NCBI RefSeq assembly: GCF_006337065.1
Contig: NZ_CP040872.1
Location: forward strand, 3,348,001 to 3,412,000
From: Agromyces laixinhei
GTDB lineage: Bacteria; Actinomycetota; Actinomycetes; Actinomycetales; Microbacteriaceae
Direction of reading: 5' to 3'
Length of the DNA stretch: 64,000 bases
The translations under genes were made by a program, and so were the position numbers. Of the stretch, positions 50,707 through 59,549 are shown in pieces. The notes below the pieces were generated by a model, which saw only the letters and a program-made list of their open reading frames with translations, did no database searches and had not been told where the DNA came from. Numbering within the stretch: position 1 is the stretch's first letter; every line of letters starts with the position of its first letter.

Positions 50707-52134
50707 TCAGGCGAGTGCGAAGTCCGGGCGGGGGCGGTCGTCGACGCGCGGACACCAGCCCTCTGGCGAGCGGTCGTAGGCGTGCGCCGGGCCGTCGGCG
50801 ATGAGCCGGGCGAGCGCGTCGAGGAAGCGATCGACGTCGTCGGCCGAGCTGCCGGCGCCGAGGCTCGCGCGAAGACCGTTCGAGCGGGTCGCCGCGCGCT
50901 CGAAGAAGGGGTGCGCACAGAACCGGCCCGCACGCACCGAGATGCCGTGCTCGGCGCCGAGCGCCGCGGCGAGGAGACCGACGGAGCCTCGCTCGAGCTC
51001 GATCGTCGCGATGCCGAGGCGGTCGCCGAGTGCGTCGCCGGCCGTTCCGTCGAGCCCGCCGTCGTAGCCGCGGTCGAGCCCATCGCCCCGACCGCTGTCG
51101 AATCCGCTCAGCACCCGCACTCCGCGCTGCACCGCGAGCCCGTCGTGCAGCCGGCGAGTGAGGGCGTGCTCGTGGTCGCGGCGTGCGTCGTCGCCGATGC
51201 GCTCGAGTTCGGCGAGCGCGCGCGCCAGTGCCACGGCGCCCACGACGTTGGGGGTGCCGGCCTCGTGCCGTTCGACGCCGCGCTTCCAGTCGACGCCGTC
51301 GATTCGCACCGCGTCGACCGCCCCGCCGCCCGCGAGGTAGGCGGGCGCGGCGTCGAGCCAGTCGCCCCGGCCGACGAGCGCGCCGGCGCCGAACGGCGCA
51401 TACGCCTTGTGGCCGGAGAACGCGAGGTAGTCGATGCCCGTCGCCACGAGATCGACCCGTCGGTGCGGCAGCAGTTGCGCGGCGTCGACCGCGATGCGTG
51501 CCCCGCGGGCGTGCGCGATCTCGGCGAGCCGGGCGATCGGCAGCACCTCGCCGGTGACGTTCGACGCACCGGTCACCGACAGCAGCGCCGCCGGCCTGCT
51601 GGCGAGCTCGGCGTCGAGCGCGTCGAGCGTCGCAGCGACCGTCGGCCGGCCTTCGACGACGCGGCGCGAGCGCCACGGCAGCAGGTTGGCGTGGTGTTCG
51701 AGGTCGAGCACCACGGTGTCGCCCGGCACGGCGCCGGCGAGCAGGTTCAGTGCGTCGGTCGTGTTGCGGGTGAAGACGACGAGATCGTCGTCGCGTGCAC
51801 CGACATGCCGCGCGATCGCGAGCCGGGCGTCTTCGACGAGCGAGGTCGACAGTTGCGACGGATACCCCGAGCCGCGGTGCACGCTCGCGTAGTACGGCAG
51901 CACGCGCGTCACCTGCTGCGCCACGACCTCGAACGCCGGGGCCGACGCTGCGACGTCGAGGTTCACGTGCCGCACGACACCGCCGCCGAGCACGGGCACC
52001 TCGAGTCCCGCGTCGGCCAGCAGCGCGAGCGGGCCGGGGCCGGCCGGGCGCGGGCGAGCCGCGGCATCCGCCACCTCGGCAGCCGGCGCGCGGCGCACGG
52101 CCTCGCGCGTCGCGAACTGCTCGGTGACCGTCAC
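50707..52134 (-). CDS. Class V aminotransferase, cysteine-desulfurase-like
   Basis: This 475-residue PLP enzyme has NTTDALNLLAG, LEHHANLLPWR, AVDAAQLLPHRRVDL, the Schiff-base lysine in LAFSGHKAYAPFGAG and the catalytic-type cysteine in GRFCAHPFF, all as in SufS/CsdA enzymes. It is not next to suf genes. The neighbour is an LLM monooxygenase of the NtaA type on the same strand, which hints at sulfur recovery from an organic compound. A Gly/Asp-rich insert (SGRGDGLDRGYDGGLDG) is unusual. GAGGAG precedes the GTG start. Confidence 0.85.
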   Translation of the reverse strand: MTVTEQFATREAVRRAPAAEVADAAARPRPAGPGPLALLADAGLEVPVLGGGVVRHVNLDVAASAPAFEVVAQQVTRVLPYYASVHRGSGYPSQLSTSLVEDARLAIARHVGARDDDLVVFTRNTTDALNLLAGAVPGDTVVLDLEHHANLLPWRSRRVVEGRPTVAATLDALDAELASRPAALLSVTGASNVTGEVLPIARLAEIAHARGARIAVDAAQLLPHRRVDLVATGIDYLAFSGHKAYAPFGAGALVGRGDWLDAAPAYLAGGGAVDAVRIDGVDWKRGVERHEAGTPNVVGAVALARALAELERIGDDARRDHEHALTRRLHDGLAVQRGVRVLSGFDSGRGDGLDRGYDGGLDGTAGDALGDRLGIATIELERGSVGLLAAALGAEHGISVRAGRFCAHPFFERAATRSNGLRASLGAGSSADDVDRFLDALARLIADGPAHAYDRSPEGWCPRVDDRPRPDFALA

Positions 52135-52250
52135 GGATGCTCCTCGATTGCGGGTGTGGCGACGACGCTACGGATCGCCGGAATCGTGCTCAACCATCGC
52201 CGCAGCACAGGGTCACAGCGCGACACATTGCGACACACAGCGGTCCCGCG

Positions 52251-53687
52251 TCAGTATCCAGCGGTCGACGGCACGACGGATGCCACGTGCTCGCCGACCG
52301 CCGCTTGGGCACCGTCCGCCGCGTGCACGCTCACCGGCTGAGCGAGCCCGAGATGTTCGCGCAGTGTCTCGCCCTCGTACTCGGTCCGCATGATTCCCCG
52401 GCGCGCCAGCTCGGGCACGACCCGGAATGCGAACTCCTCGAACTGCTGGGGCTGCACCGCGGACAGCACGTTGAATCCGTCGACCGCCCCTGCGTCGCCC
52501 CACGCTTCGAACTCGGCGGCGATGTCGTCGGGTGTGCCGACGATCATCGAGGCGTTGACGGAGGCGGCGACGACGAGGTGGCGCAGCGTCGGCGGTCGTT
52601 CGCCGGAGGGGTTTCGCCCGGTGCGTTCGGCCACGATCTCGACGAGCTCCTGCCCGGCGGCGCTGAACTCGGCGACGAGCGGCGGCGACACGGCCCGGTC
52701 GGGCGAGAGCCCCGCGAGATCGAGGCCCACGAGTTGCGAGAGCTGCGCGAGCGAACGGTGCGGGGGAAAGCCGGCGGGCGCGCCGTCCGGCCAGTCCTCG
52801 GCGATCTGCACGAGTTCGCTGAGCTCATCGGCGATCGACTGGGCGTGCTCGCGGGTCTCCCCCACGATCGGCAGCACGGGCGCGATGACCTTGAGCGTGC
52901 GGTCGTCGCGGCCCGACTCGAAGGCGAGCGAACGCAGCTCCTCGCGGATCGCGATCGCCTGCTGACGGTCGCCGACGGCGACGAGCGCGAGGTCGGCGCT
53001 CTGCGCGGCGAACAACCGCGACCGGGGCGAGATACCGGCGTGCACGATCGGCAGGTGCCCCTGCACGGGGCGGGGCACGTTGAGCGGGCCGGCCACGCTG
53101 AGGTGCTCGCCGTGGAAGTCGGTCGGGTGCAGCTTCTGCGGGTCGAGGTACACGCCGCGCGCGGCATCCGCGACGATCGCGTCGTCGTCGAACGAGTCCC
53201 AGAGGCGGCGCAGCACGATCTCGAACTCGACCGCGCGGTCGTGCCGTGACCGGTTCAGGGCGTGGAAGTCGGCGCCGTGGTTCGCCGCGGCGCGCGGCTC
53301 GCCGCCCGTCACGAGGTTGAGCCCGGCGCGGCCCCCCGAGAGCAGGTCGGCCGAGGCCGTTGCGCGGGCGAGCGTGTACGGGTCGGAGTAGCTCGTGTTC
53401 GCGGTCGCGATGAGGCCGATGCGGCTCGTCACGCCCGCGAGGTAGGTGATCGCCGCGATCGGGTCGACGCGGGCGACGAGGTAGGGGTCCTGGAATTCGA
53501 GGTCGGGCCCCGTCGCGAGCCAGTCTCCGAAGAAGAGGTAGTCGAGGCGCGCCCCCTCCGCGACCTCGGCGGCACGCCTCAGCACGGCCGCGTCACCGCG
53601 CGGGTCGCGGTGGGCACCCGGGTAGCGCCAGCCCGAAGGGTACGCCCCGATGGCCCTGACCATCGCGCCGATGATGAGTCGTGTCAT
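52251..53687 (-). CDS. LLM-class flavin-dependent monooxygenase (NtaA/SnaA/DszA type)
   Basis: This 478-residue luciferase-like enzyme uses FMNH2 and oxygen. Typical segments are RLDYLFFGDW, NLVTGGEPRAAANHG, EFEIVLRRLWDSF, HGEHLSVAGPLNVPRPVQGHLPIVHAG and MIVGTPDDIAAEFEAW. The family attacks nitrilotriacetate, dibenzothiophene sulfone, alkyl sulfur compounds and similar substrates. An NADH:FMN reductase partner is not in the window. AGGAGG precedes the ATG. It lies 116 bases upstream of the class V aminotransferase. Confidence 0.9.
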   Translation of the reverse strand: MTRLIIGAMVRAIGAYPSGWRYPGAHRDPRGDAAVLRRAAEVAEGARLDYLFFGDWLATGPDLEFQDPYLVARVDPIAAITYLAGVTSRIGLIATANTSYSDPYTLARATASADLLSGGRAGLNLVTGGEPRAAANHGADFHALNRSRHDRAVEFEIVLRRLWDSFDDDAIVADAARGVYLDPQKLHPTDFHGEHLSVAGPLNVPRPVQGHLPIVHAGISPRSRLFAAQSADLALVAVGDRQQAIAIREELRSLAFESGRDDRTLKVIAPVLPIVGETREHAQSIADELSELVQIAEDWPDGAPAGFPPHRSLAQLSQLVGLDLAGLSPDRAVSPPLVAEFSAAGQELVEIVAERTGRNPSGERPPTLRHLVVAASVNASMIVGTPDDIAAEFEAWGDAGAVDGFNVLSAVQPQQFEEFAFRVVPELARRGIMRTEYEGETLREHLGLAQPVSVHAADGAQAAVGEHVASVVPSTAGY

Positions 53688-53819
53688 GTCGACCTCCTGA
53701 CCCGACGGTAGAGAGCGCGAGCGGATGCCGCGAGGCCCGCCGTCACACGTGTCAACGCGAGGTCACGCGGCGTCACCGAAGGGGCGGCGCTCGAGCAGAC
53801 TTGCATCATCGCAATGACA

Positions 53820-53846
53820 CAACTTGTGCTACCTTGACGACACAAA
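53820..53846 (+). promoter_or_regulatory. GntR-type operator and promoter of the membrane protein gene
   Basis: TTGTG and CACAA form an inverted repeat 12 bases apart (53824-53845), with TACCTT as a -10 candidate between them. It lies upstream of the membrane protein gene and the GntR gene, as in autoregulated YtrA-type operons. Confidence 0.5.
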
Positions 53847-53863
53847 GCGAATGGAGCGCCGAC

Positions 53864-54913
53864 ATGCCACAGGTCACGATCCGACCGATCCCACCGGAAG
53901 CACTCCTCGAGGTGCTGCTGCACCTCCCCCTCTTCTCCCTCGTCATCGCTGCGGTGATCGCCGCGATCGTGCTCGTGCTGCGACGCGCGCGTCCAGCGGA
54001 TTCCGGCGGGCGCAACGCGCTCGGCCCGCGGGCGAACGATCCCACCAGGTCGTCGCGCTACCGACCCGAACACCTCGCGCTCGCACTCGGGGCGATCGTC
54101 GTCATCGTTGCGTACGGCGCCGAGAACATCGTGCGCGGCTACCTCGTTCAGCTCGTCAACGTCGTCGAATGGTGGCAATACGCGACGCCGGTCTTCGCCG
54201 CGATGCTCGTGATCGCCGCGGTACTCGCGCTCGTCATCCTTCGCAAGCAGGTGCCCGAACAGCCGGCGCCCTCCAACGTACGTCGCACCTGGACGACGTT
54301 CGGGCCTCGCGGGGGCATCGTCGGCGCGCTCCTCGCATCGGTCGCGCTCGTCGGGACGACCGTCGCGGCGGGACTCGCCTCATCGCCCGACGCCGATGGC
54401 CGATGGATCCACCTCGTGCTCACCGCGCCGAACGCCTCCGTCGACGCGGTGCGGCCGTGGTTCTACGGCTGGGCGTTCGGGGTGCCCGTGCTCGTCTGCA
54501 CCGCTGCACTGGCGGTCGTCGTGTGGCTCACCCTTCGCAGCAACGCCGCGCGGCCGTTCCTCCGACCTGACACGATCACCGGGGAGACGATCGCCCGCGC
54601 CGAGGTCGCGAGCGGCACTGTCTCGATCGGCACAGCCGGCATGCTGCTCGCACTCGGCGGAGCGTGGCGATTCATCGCACGGTCGGGTTCGCTCGCCAAT
54701 CTCGAGATCGAGGGGGTGCCGGGAACCTTCGACATCACGTGGCGATACGCCGAATTCGCCGTGGCAGGGGGCTGGCTCGCGCCCGTGGCCGAAGTCGTCG
54801 CCTTCGTGCTCCTGCTCCTCGTCGCGAGCCGTTTGCGACGGCGCCCCCGCCCTGCTTCACCTGCCTCGCCGAACCCGGCCACCCTCGCACGCGAATCGGC
54901 ATCGGCCCGATGA
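53864..54913 (+). CDS. Multi-pass membrane protein of unknown function
   Basis: This 349-residue protein has about seven membrane helices, for example LFSLVIAAVIAAIVLVL, LALALGAIVVIVAYGAE, VFAAMLVIAAVLALVI and VAEVVAFVLLLLVASRL. I do not recognise the family. The ATG at 53864 is chosen for a GGAG sequence before it. Its stop overlaps the GntR start (ATGA). GntR genes of this short type are usually coupled to transporters or membrane proteins that they control. Confidence 0.8.
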   Translation: MPQVTIRPIPPEALLEVLLHLPLFSLVIAAVIAAIVLVLRRARPADSGGRNALGPRANDPTRSSRYRPEHLALALGAIVVIVAYGAENIVRGYLVQLVNVVEWWQYATPVFAAMLVIAAVLALVILRKQVPEQPAPSNVRRTWTTFGPRGGIVGALLASVALVGTTVAAGLASSPDADGRWIHLVLTAPNASVDAVRPWFYGWAFGVPVLVCTAALAVVVWLTLRSNAARPFLRPDTITGETIARAEVASGTVSIGTAGMLLALGGAWRFIARSGSLANLEIEGVPGTFDITWRYAEFAVAGGWLAPVAEVVAFVLLLLVASRLRRRPRPASPASPNPATLARESASAR

Positions 54914-55296
54914 ACGGCCTGACGAACGGCCTGACAAGCTCCCCGGCGCCCCGGCCTCCGGCTGCTGAGGGCGGTCCGGCGATGGACATCTACCACCAGT
55001 TCCGCGGAATGATCGTGTCGGGGCAGCTCGGCGCCGGCGAACGACTGCCCACGGTTCGGCAGACCGCCGCCGATCTCGGGGTCGCCCCTGGCACCGCCGC
55101 GAAGGCGTACAAGTTGCTCGAACTCGGGGGGTTCGTCGTCACCCGCACGGCGGCGGGCACTCGGGTCGCCGAGTCGGCGGCGGTGCTTCCCGGCACGGTC
55201 GTCCGGCGGCTCCGCGATCTCGCCGCCGAGGCCGAAGCGTCCGGCAGCAGCCTCGACGATGTCGTGAACGCGCTCCGGGCAGTCTGGCGCTCCTGA
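54910..55296 (+). CDS. GntR-family regulator, YtrA-like
   Basis: This 128-residue regulator has an N-terminal winged helix (IYHQFRGMIVSGQLGAGERLPTVRQTAADLGVAPGTAAKAYKLLELGGFVVTR) and only a short helical tail, the YtrA subfamily layout. The first 24 residues are an Ala/Pro-rich extension; an inner ATG at 54982 is an alternative start. It is coupled to the membrane protein gene. Confidence 0.9.
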   Translation: MNGLTNGLTSSPAPRPPAAEGGPAMDIYHQFRGMIVSGQLGAGERLPTVRQTAADLGVAPGTAAKAYKLLELGGFVVTRTAAGTRVAESAAVLPGTVVRRLRDLAAEAEASGSSLDDVVNALRAVWRS

Positions 55297-55322
55297 CCCG
55301 GCTCGACGGCTCGCCGCGATTT

Positions 55323-55388
55323 CGAGGAGATCGGCGATTCCGAGGATGGTCGGGCCCCGATCCGTCCTCGGAATCGCCGATCTCCTCG
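55323..55388 (+). terminator. 24-base perfect inverted repeat after the GntR gene
   Basis: Arms 55323-55346 and 55365-55388 are exact complements with an 18-base loop. The stem begins CGAGGAGATCGG. It lies 26 bases past the GntR stop and six bases before the TACAAT -10 box (55394-55399) of the Stealth gene. Confidence 0.75.
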
Positions 55389-55451
55389 CGACGTACAATC
55401 AGATCACCGCGCAATCCGCGCCCCCGCCCACCCCCTGGAGGCCACTGCTTC

Positions 55452-57128
55452 GTGACGAGACCCGACCGCGATCGAACCCCTGACCGGCAGCACGACGGAA
55501 ACGCATTCGCGAAGAGGGAGACGACGCCCGCCCCGCCGATGCGTCTCTCCGATGCGTCAGAACTCGTGCTCGTGGCATCCGCCGGTCGGCCGCCCCGTTT
55601 CGATCGCGACGATCTCGTGCTGCGCAAGGGCCAGTACGCGCTGCGCAACGGCCACATGACCCCGCAGGAGTCGATGGCCGAAGACCTGCTCGAGCTCGGC
55701 GCAGCGCTCGACGCCGCCGACATCCCGTTCCTGCTCGTGCGGGGCAACGACGACCGCCCGATCATCGCGGTCGACCGAGCCGAGCGCAAGACCGTGGCCC
55801 GCATCTTCGCCGAGGCCTTCGCCGACGAGCCGTTCTACGCATCGACCCTCGCCCCGAAGCGCGCTGCGCAGACCCACGCAGTGCTGCTCGCCGACGGGCG
55901 GCTCTCGGCCGGGCGCAAGCCCACCGTGCTGCGGGTCTACCGCCCGCGCGTCGAGCCGATCGGTCGCCTGCGCTACGGCAGCGAGACGGGCGTGCAGCTC
56001 GAGTTCTGGCGCTTCGGCGACGAGACCATCGAGGCGCCGGCCGAGAACGTGCTGATGCGCCGCACCCTCCAGCGTTCGGAGACGACCGAAGCCGTCGTGC
56101 ACCTGCACGGACGCGACTGGCCGACCCTCGAGCACATGTGGGAACCCCTCGCGAGCGACGTCGACTTCGAGATCGACATGGTGTTCTCGTGGGTCGACGG
56201 ATCGAACGCCGACTTCGTCCGTGAGCGCGCGAAGCGCATGGCCGACCACGTCGTCGGCGAGGGCGACGACTCCGCGGCCCGATACCGGCAGATCGACGAG
56301 CTGAAGTACGCGCTGCGCTCGGTGCACCTCTTCGCGCCGTGGGTGCGCCGCATCTTCATCGCCACCGACTCCCCCGCACCCGCCTGGCTCGCCAAGCACC
56401 CGAAGGTCACGATCGTGCGCAGCGAAGAGATGTTCGCCGACCCCTCGGTGCTGCCGACGCACAACTCGCACGCGGTCGAGAGCCAGTTGCATCACATCGA
56501 CGGTCTCGCCGAGCACTTCCTCTACTCGAACGACGACATGTTCTTCGGCCGGGCTCTCAGCCCCTCGCTGTTCTTCTCTCCCGGCGGCATCACGAAATTC
56601 GTCGAGGCCGGCACTCGCATCGGACTCGGCCGGGCCCACTCGGGCCGCAGCGGCTTCGAGAACGCAGCCCGCGTGAACCGGGCCCTTCTGCGCGAACGCT
56701 TCGGCAAGGTCACGACGCGCCACCTCGAGCATTGCGCGGCGCCCCTGCGCAAGAGCGTCATGGCCGAGCTCGAGGCCGCGTTCCCCGAGGAGTTCCGCCG
56801 CACGGCCGCGAGCCGCTTCCGCTCGGCGACCGACATCTCGGTGACGAACTCGCTCTACCACTACTACGCGCTGCTCGCCGGGCATGCCGTCGCGCAGACC
56901 GATGCGCGGGTCAAGTACGTCGAGACGACGCTGCGCCAGGCGCTGCCCGCGATGGACGAACTCGTGAAGCACCGCGACCACGACATGTTCTGCTTGAACG
57001 ACGGCAGCTTCCCCGAGATCTCCGACGACGAGCGCATCGCGGCCGTCACCGACTTCCTCGAGCGCTACTTCCCGTTCCCTGCACCGTGGGAGAAGGCGTC
57101 GACGGATGCCTCGGAGCTCATCGCCTGA
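55452..57128 (+). CDS. Stealth-family capsular polysaccharide phosphotransferase
   Basis: This 558-residue protein has the Stealth conserved regions in order: CR1 FEIDMVFSWVDGSNADF (near 240), CR2 DELKYALRSVHLFAPWVRRI (near 282), CR3 HNSHAVESQLHHIDGLAEHF with YSNDDMFFGR (near 337), and CR4 DMFCLNDG (near 511). Stealth enzymes transfer sugar-1-phosphate to build phosphate-linked polysaccharides such as capsules. The first 180 residues are an extra domain that may bind acceptor sugar. The GTG start has GGAGG upstream. The 3' end overlaps the convergent DedA gene by 64 bases. Confidence 0.93.
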   Translation: MTRPDRDRTPDRQHDGNAFAKRETTPAPPMRLSDASELVLVASAGRPPRFDRDDLVLRKGQYALRNGHMTPQESMAEDLLELGAALDAADIPFLLVRGNDDRPIIAVDRAERKTVARIFAEAFADEPFYASTLAPKRAAQTHAVLLADGRLSAGRKPTVLRVYRPRVEPIGRLRYGSETGVQLEFWRFGDETIEAPAENVLMRRTLQRSETTEAVVHLHGRDWPTLEHMWEPLASDVDFEIDMVFSWVDGSNADFVRERAKRMADHVVGEGDDSAARYRQIDELKYALRSVHLFAPWVRRIFIATDSPAPAWLAKHPKVTIVRSEEMFADPSVLPTHNSHAVESQLHHIDGLAEHFLYSNDDMFFGRALSPSLFFSPGGITKFVEAGTRIGLGRAHSGRSGFENAARVNRALLRERFGKVTTRHLEHCAAPLRKSVMAELEAAFPEEFRRTAASRFRSATDISVTNSLYHYYALLAGHAVAQTDARVKYVETTLRQALPAMDELVKHRDHDMFCLNDGSFPEISDDERIAAVTDFLERYFPFPAPWEKASTDASELIA

Positions 57129-57793
57129 GCGCTGACGAGGTCATCGGCGTCACCGCCCGGATCCACCGCGACATCCGCCCGTCTCTGCCCGCCTCGCCCT
57201 CTCAGCCACCGGATCACGAGGTCGACGGCCGCGCCGACGACCGCCGCGAAGACGATCGCGACGACCACGGCGAGGAGCGGCTGGTCGTGCATCCAGTGTC
57301 CGGCGACGAGTCCGATCACCGTCGAGTAGGCCGCCCAGGTCAGCCCCGCGACGGCCGACAACGGAATGAAGCGCCGCCGCGGATACCGGGTCGCCCCGGC
57401 CGTCATGTTGACTGCGATGCGCCCCACCGGAATGTAGCGTGCCGTGAAGATCAGGAGCGCGCCGCGGCGGTCGAGCCCTCGGCTCGCCCACTCGACCGTG
57501 CGCACGACCCTGGCTCTGCGCATCCATCGAAAGCGAGTGAGGCCGATGCGTCGACCTGCCTCGAACGCGATGTTGTCGCCGGCCATCGCGCCGAGAGCGG
57601 CAGCCGCGACGAGCAGGAGCATGTGCGGAGATCCGGTCGATGCCGAGACCGCTGCGGCCGCGACCACGACCGTTTCACTCGGAATCGGCGGAAAGAACCC
57701 GTCGATCAGGCAGACGAGCACGACCACGAAGTAGACCCACGGCGATCCCGCGAGCGTCGCGACGGTGTCGTTCAGCACCTGGATGAGGTCCAT
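57065..57793 (-). CDS. DedA-family membrane protein (SNARE-associated/VTT domain)
   Basis: This 242-residue protein has the DedA motifs IPSETVVVAAAAV, LGAMAGDNIAFEAGRRIG, FTARYIPVGRIAVNMTAGATRYPRRRF and about five to six membrane helices. DedA proteins act in lipid scrambling (undecaprenyl phosphate or phosphatidylethanolamine recycling) and envelope homeostasis. The last codons overlap the Stealth gene, giving both proteins variable tails. AGGA precedes the ATG. Confidence 0.92.
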   Translation of the reverse strand: MDLIQVLNDTVATLAGSPWVYFVVVLVCLIDGFFPPIPSETVVVAAAAVSASTGSPHMLLLVAAAALGAMAGDNIAFEAGRRIGLTRFRWMRRARVVRTVEWASRGLDRRGALLIFTARYIPVGRIAVNMTAGATRYPRRRFIPLSAVAGLTWAAYSTVIGLVAGHWMHDQPLLAVVVAIVFAAVVGAAVDLVIRWLRGRGGQRRADVAVDPGGDADDLVSAQAMSSEASVDAFSHGAGNGK

Positions 57794-57912
57794 GTTCCTG
57801 CTTTCTCTCGAGATCTCCGGAGCCGGCGATCGATGCAGCGGATGCCACGGCCGCACCCCTCACGGCCGACGACCATGCATGACGCTATGAAGCATCCGAC
57901 CGCTTGTGCGCC

Positions 57913-58090
57913 CGACGAACGTCGCCGATCACCCCTGACGTTCGTCAGGGACATGCTCGGGGCCGGCAGGTCGTGGCACGTCCCAAGCCTCGCGTCGGCG
58001 GCGGCCGCGCCCCATCCGGCGGGCGACCGGATCGCCCCGGGGGAATACCCCCGGGTTCTCCGGTCACCGATGCTCCTGACGTTCGTCAGG
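57913..58090. promoter_or_regulatory. Intergenic region with repeated CTGACG-TT-CGTCAG palindromes
   Basis: This is the 331-base gap between the divergent DedA and kinase genes. CCCTGACG-TT-CGTCAGGG (57933-57950) and CCTGACG-TT-CGTCAGG (58075-58090) are near-identical palindromes 141 bases apart, and CGACGAACGTCG (57913-57924) is related. A hairpin CCCGGGGG, AATA, CCCCCGGG lies at 58036-58055. The pair looks like operators of one dimeric regulator, possibly the response regulator encoded downstream. The rest shows no gene. Confidence 0.65.
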
Positions 58091-58112
58091 TGTACGCGCA
58101 CGTGCCGCTGCC

Positions 58113-58118
58113 TACGAT
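58113..58118 (+). promoter_or_regulatory. -10 box of leaderless promoter for the kinase gene
   Basis: TACGAT lies six bases before the ATG at 58125, with the second CTGACG palindrome 23 bases upstream. Confidence 0.5.
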
Positions 58119-58124
58119 GAATGG

Positions 58125-59549
58125 ATGCCCGAGCACATTCCCGGCGACGATCGCACCACTCTGCGGAGTGAACTCCCGGGCGCTGCCGCGCTCGTTCTCG
58201 CGACCGCGTCGATGCTGCCGGTCGCACGATGGGGCGACTCGACGGTGCTGCTCTTGATCGTGCCGGCCGCCGCCGCGTCGTACTGGGCCGGCCGGAGGAT
58301 GCACTCGCTCGCCCTGGCGCTGTCGGCGCTGGGCTTCGGCATGCTCGTGGCCCTGCCCGCTTCGTACACCCTGCCGGGAGGCGCTCCGCTCGGCGACTGG
58401 CTGGTCTGCCTCGGGCTCGTGTTCGCGTGTGTCACGCTGCCGTGGTGGATCGGCCGATACCGCCTGCTTCGAGCCGAGCAACGGCGGCGCGACAGCGCCA
58501 TCATCGCCGAGCGCGCGCAGTCCGACGAGCGTGCACGCATCGCCGACGACCTGCACGACACCCTCGGCCACGAACTCGCGCTGATCGCGGTACAGGCGGG
58601 AGCGCTCGAGCTCGATTCCGACGTCGAAGCCGGGCACCGCGATCGGTTCGGCGAGCTCCGGGAAGCAGCCGTGCGAGCGAGCGAGCGCCTCCGCGAGGTC
58701 GTGGCACTCACCCGGAGCCCGGATGAAACGCCGTCGCTCGATCCCGTCGGCCACGGCATCGACGCGCTCGTCGCACGGGCGCGAACCGCGGGCATGGATG
58801 TGCGGTTCACGCACGACGGGGGTGCCCCGCAGAACGGAGAGAGCGGCAGGAGGGTCGCGCCCATCATCCACGAGACGATGCTGCGGATCGTGCGAGAGGG
58901 CCTGACGAACGCGGCACGACATGCACCCGGCGCCATCGTCGACGTCTCGGTCGTGTACGGCGCCGAGACGGTCGAGCTCGGGGTCGTCAACGACGCGTCA
59001 CCGGCCAGCGTGACGGCCGACAGCCCCGGTGGCGGCCACGGCGTGCCGAGTCTTCGCGAACGCGCCCGCCTCGTCGGCGGCACGTTGCGAGCCGAGGCGC
59101 GGCCGTCCGGCGGATTCGAGCTCAGCGCGATGCTCCCCCGAACCTGGACCGCGCCGGCGCTGGAGGCCGGCACCGAACCGGAGTTCGTCTCGAGTGCACG
59201 GTTCGCCCGCAGGCGCCTGCTGCAGACGGCGATCGTGCCCGCGGCGATCGCGGTCGCCATCCTGGTCGCGCTCATCGCCGTGCAGATGGTCACCTACGCC
59301 CAGACCGCCCTCTCGCCCGAGACCTTCGAGTCGCTGCATGTCGGTCAGCCCTCTGACGAGATCGCGCCGCTCCTCCCGCCCGGCGTACCGTCGCCGCCCC
59401 CGATCGTCGACGAGGCGCCGGCACCCGACGGGGCAGACTGCGCGTACTTCTCGGCGAAGCAAGGCTGGCTGCACTTCACGGATGCCACCTACCGCCTCTG
59501 CTTCGCCGACGGGGCGCTGGTCGCGAAAGACCTGCTGGAGGTCGAATGA
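58125..59549 (+). CDS. Sensor histidine kinase with C-terminal membrane helix and outside domain
   Basis: This 474-residue kinase has N-terminal membrane helices (to about residue 110), a HisKA_3 domain with His144 (DDLHDTLGHELA) and a HATPase (REGLTNAARHAPG, SLRERARLVGG, to about 340). Unusually, a further membrane helix (365-390) and a domain of about 80 residues follow. It begins FESLHVGQPSDEIAPLLPPG, like BamE/SmpA-type folds, and carries Cys439 and Cys459. The tail would lie outside the cell. This may be the real sensor, or a partner-binding domain. The stop overlaps the regulator ATG. Confidence 0.9.
   Translation: MPEHIPGDDRTTLRSELPGAAALVLATASMLPVARWGDSTVLLLIVPAAAASYWAGRRMHSLALALSALGFGMLVALPASYTLPGGAPLGDWLVCLGLVFACVTLPWWIGRYRLLRAEQRRRDSAIIAERAQSDERARIADDLHDTLGHELALIAVQAGALELDSDVEAGHRDRFGELREAAVRASERLREVVALTRSPDETPSLDPVGHGIDALVARARTAGMDVRFTHDGGAPQNGESGRRVAPIIHETMLRIVREGLTNAARHAPGAIVDVSVVYGAETVELGVVNDASPASVTADSPGGGHGVPSLRERARLVGGTLRAEARPSGGFELSAMLPRTWTAPALEAGTEPEFVSSARFARRRLLQTAIVPAAIAVAILVALIAVQMVTYAQTALSPETFESLHVGQPSDEIAPLLPPGVPSPPPIVDEAPAPDGADCAYFSAKQGWLHFTDATYRLCFADGALVAKDLLEVE

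Noticed and set aside
52210-52240. Direct GCGACACA repeats upstream of the class V aminotransferase as an operator
   Set aside because: Only two short imperfect copies 10 bases apart, with no symmetry; too weak to call.
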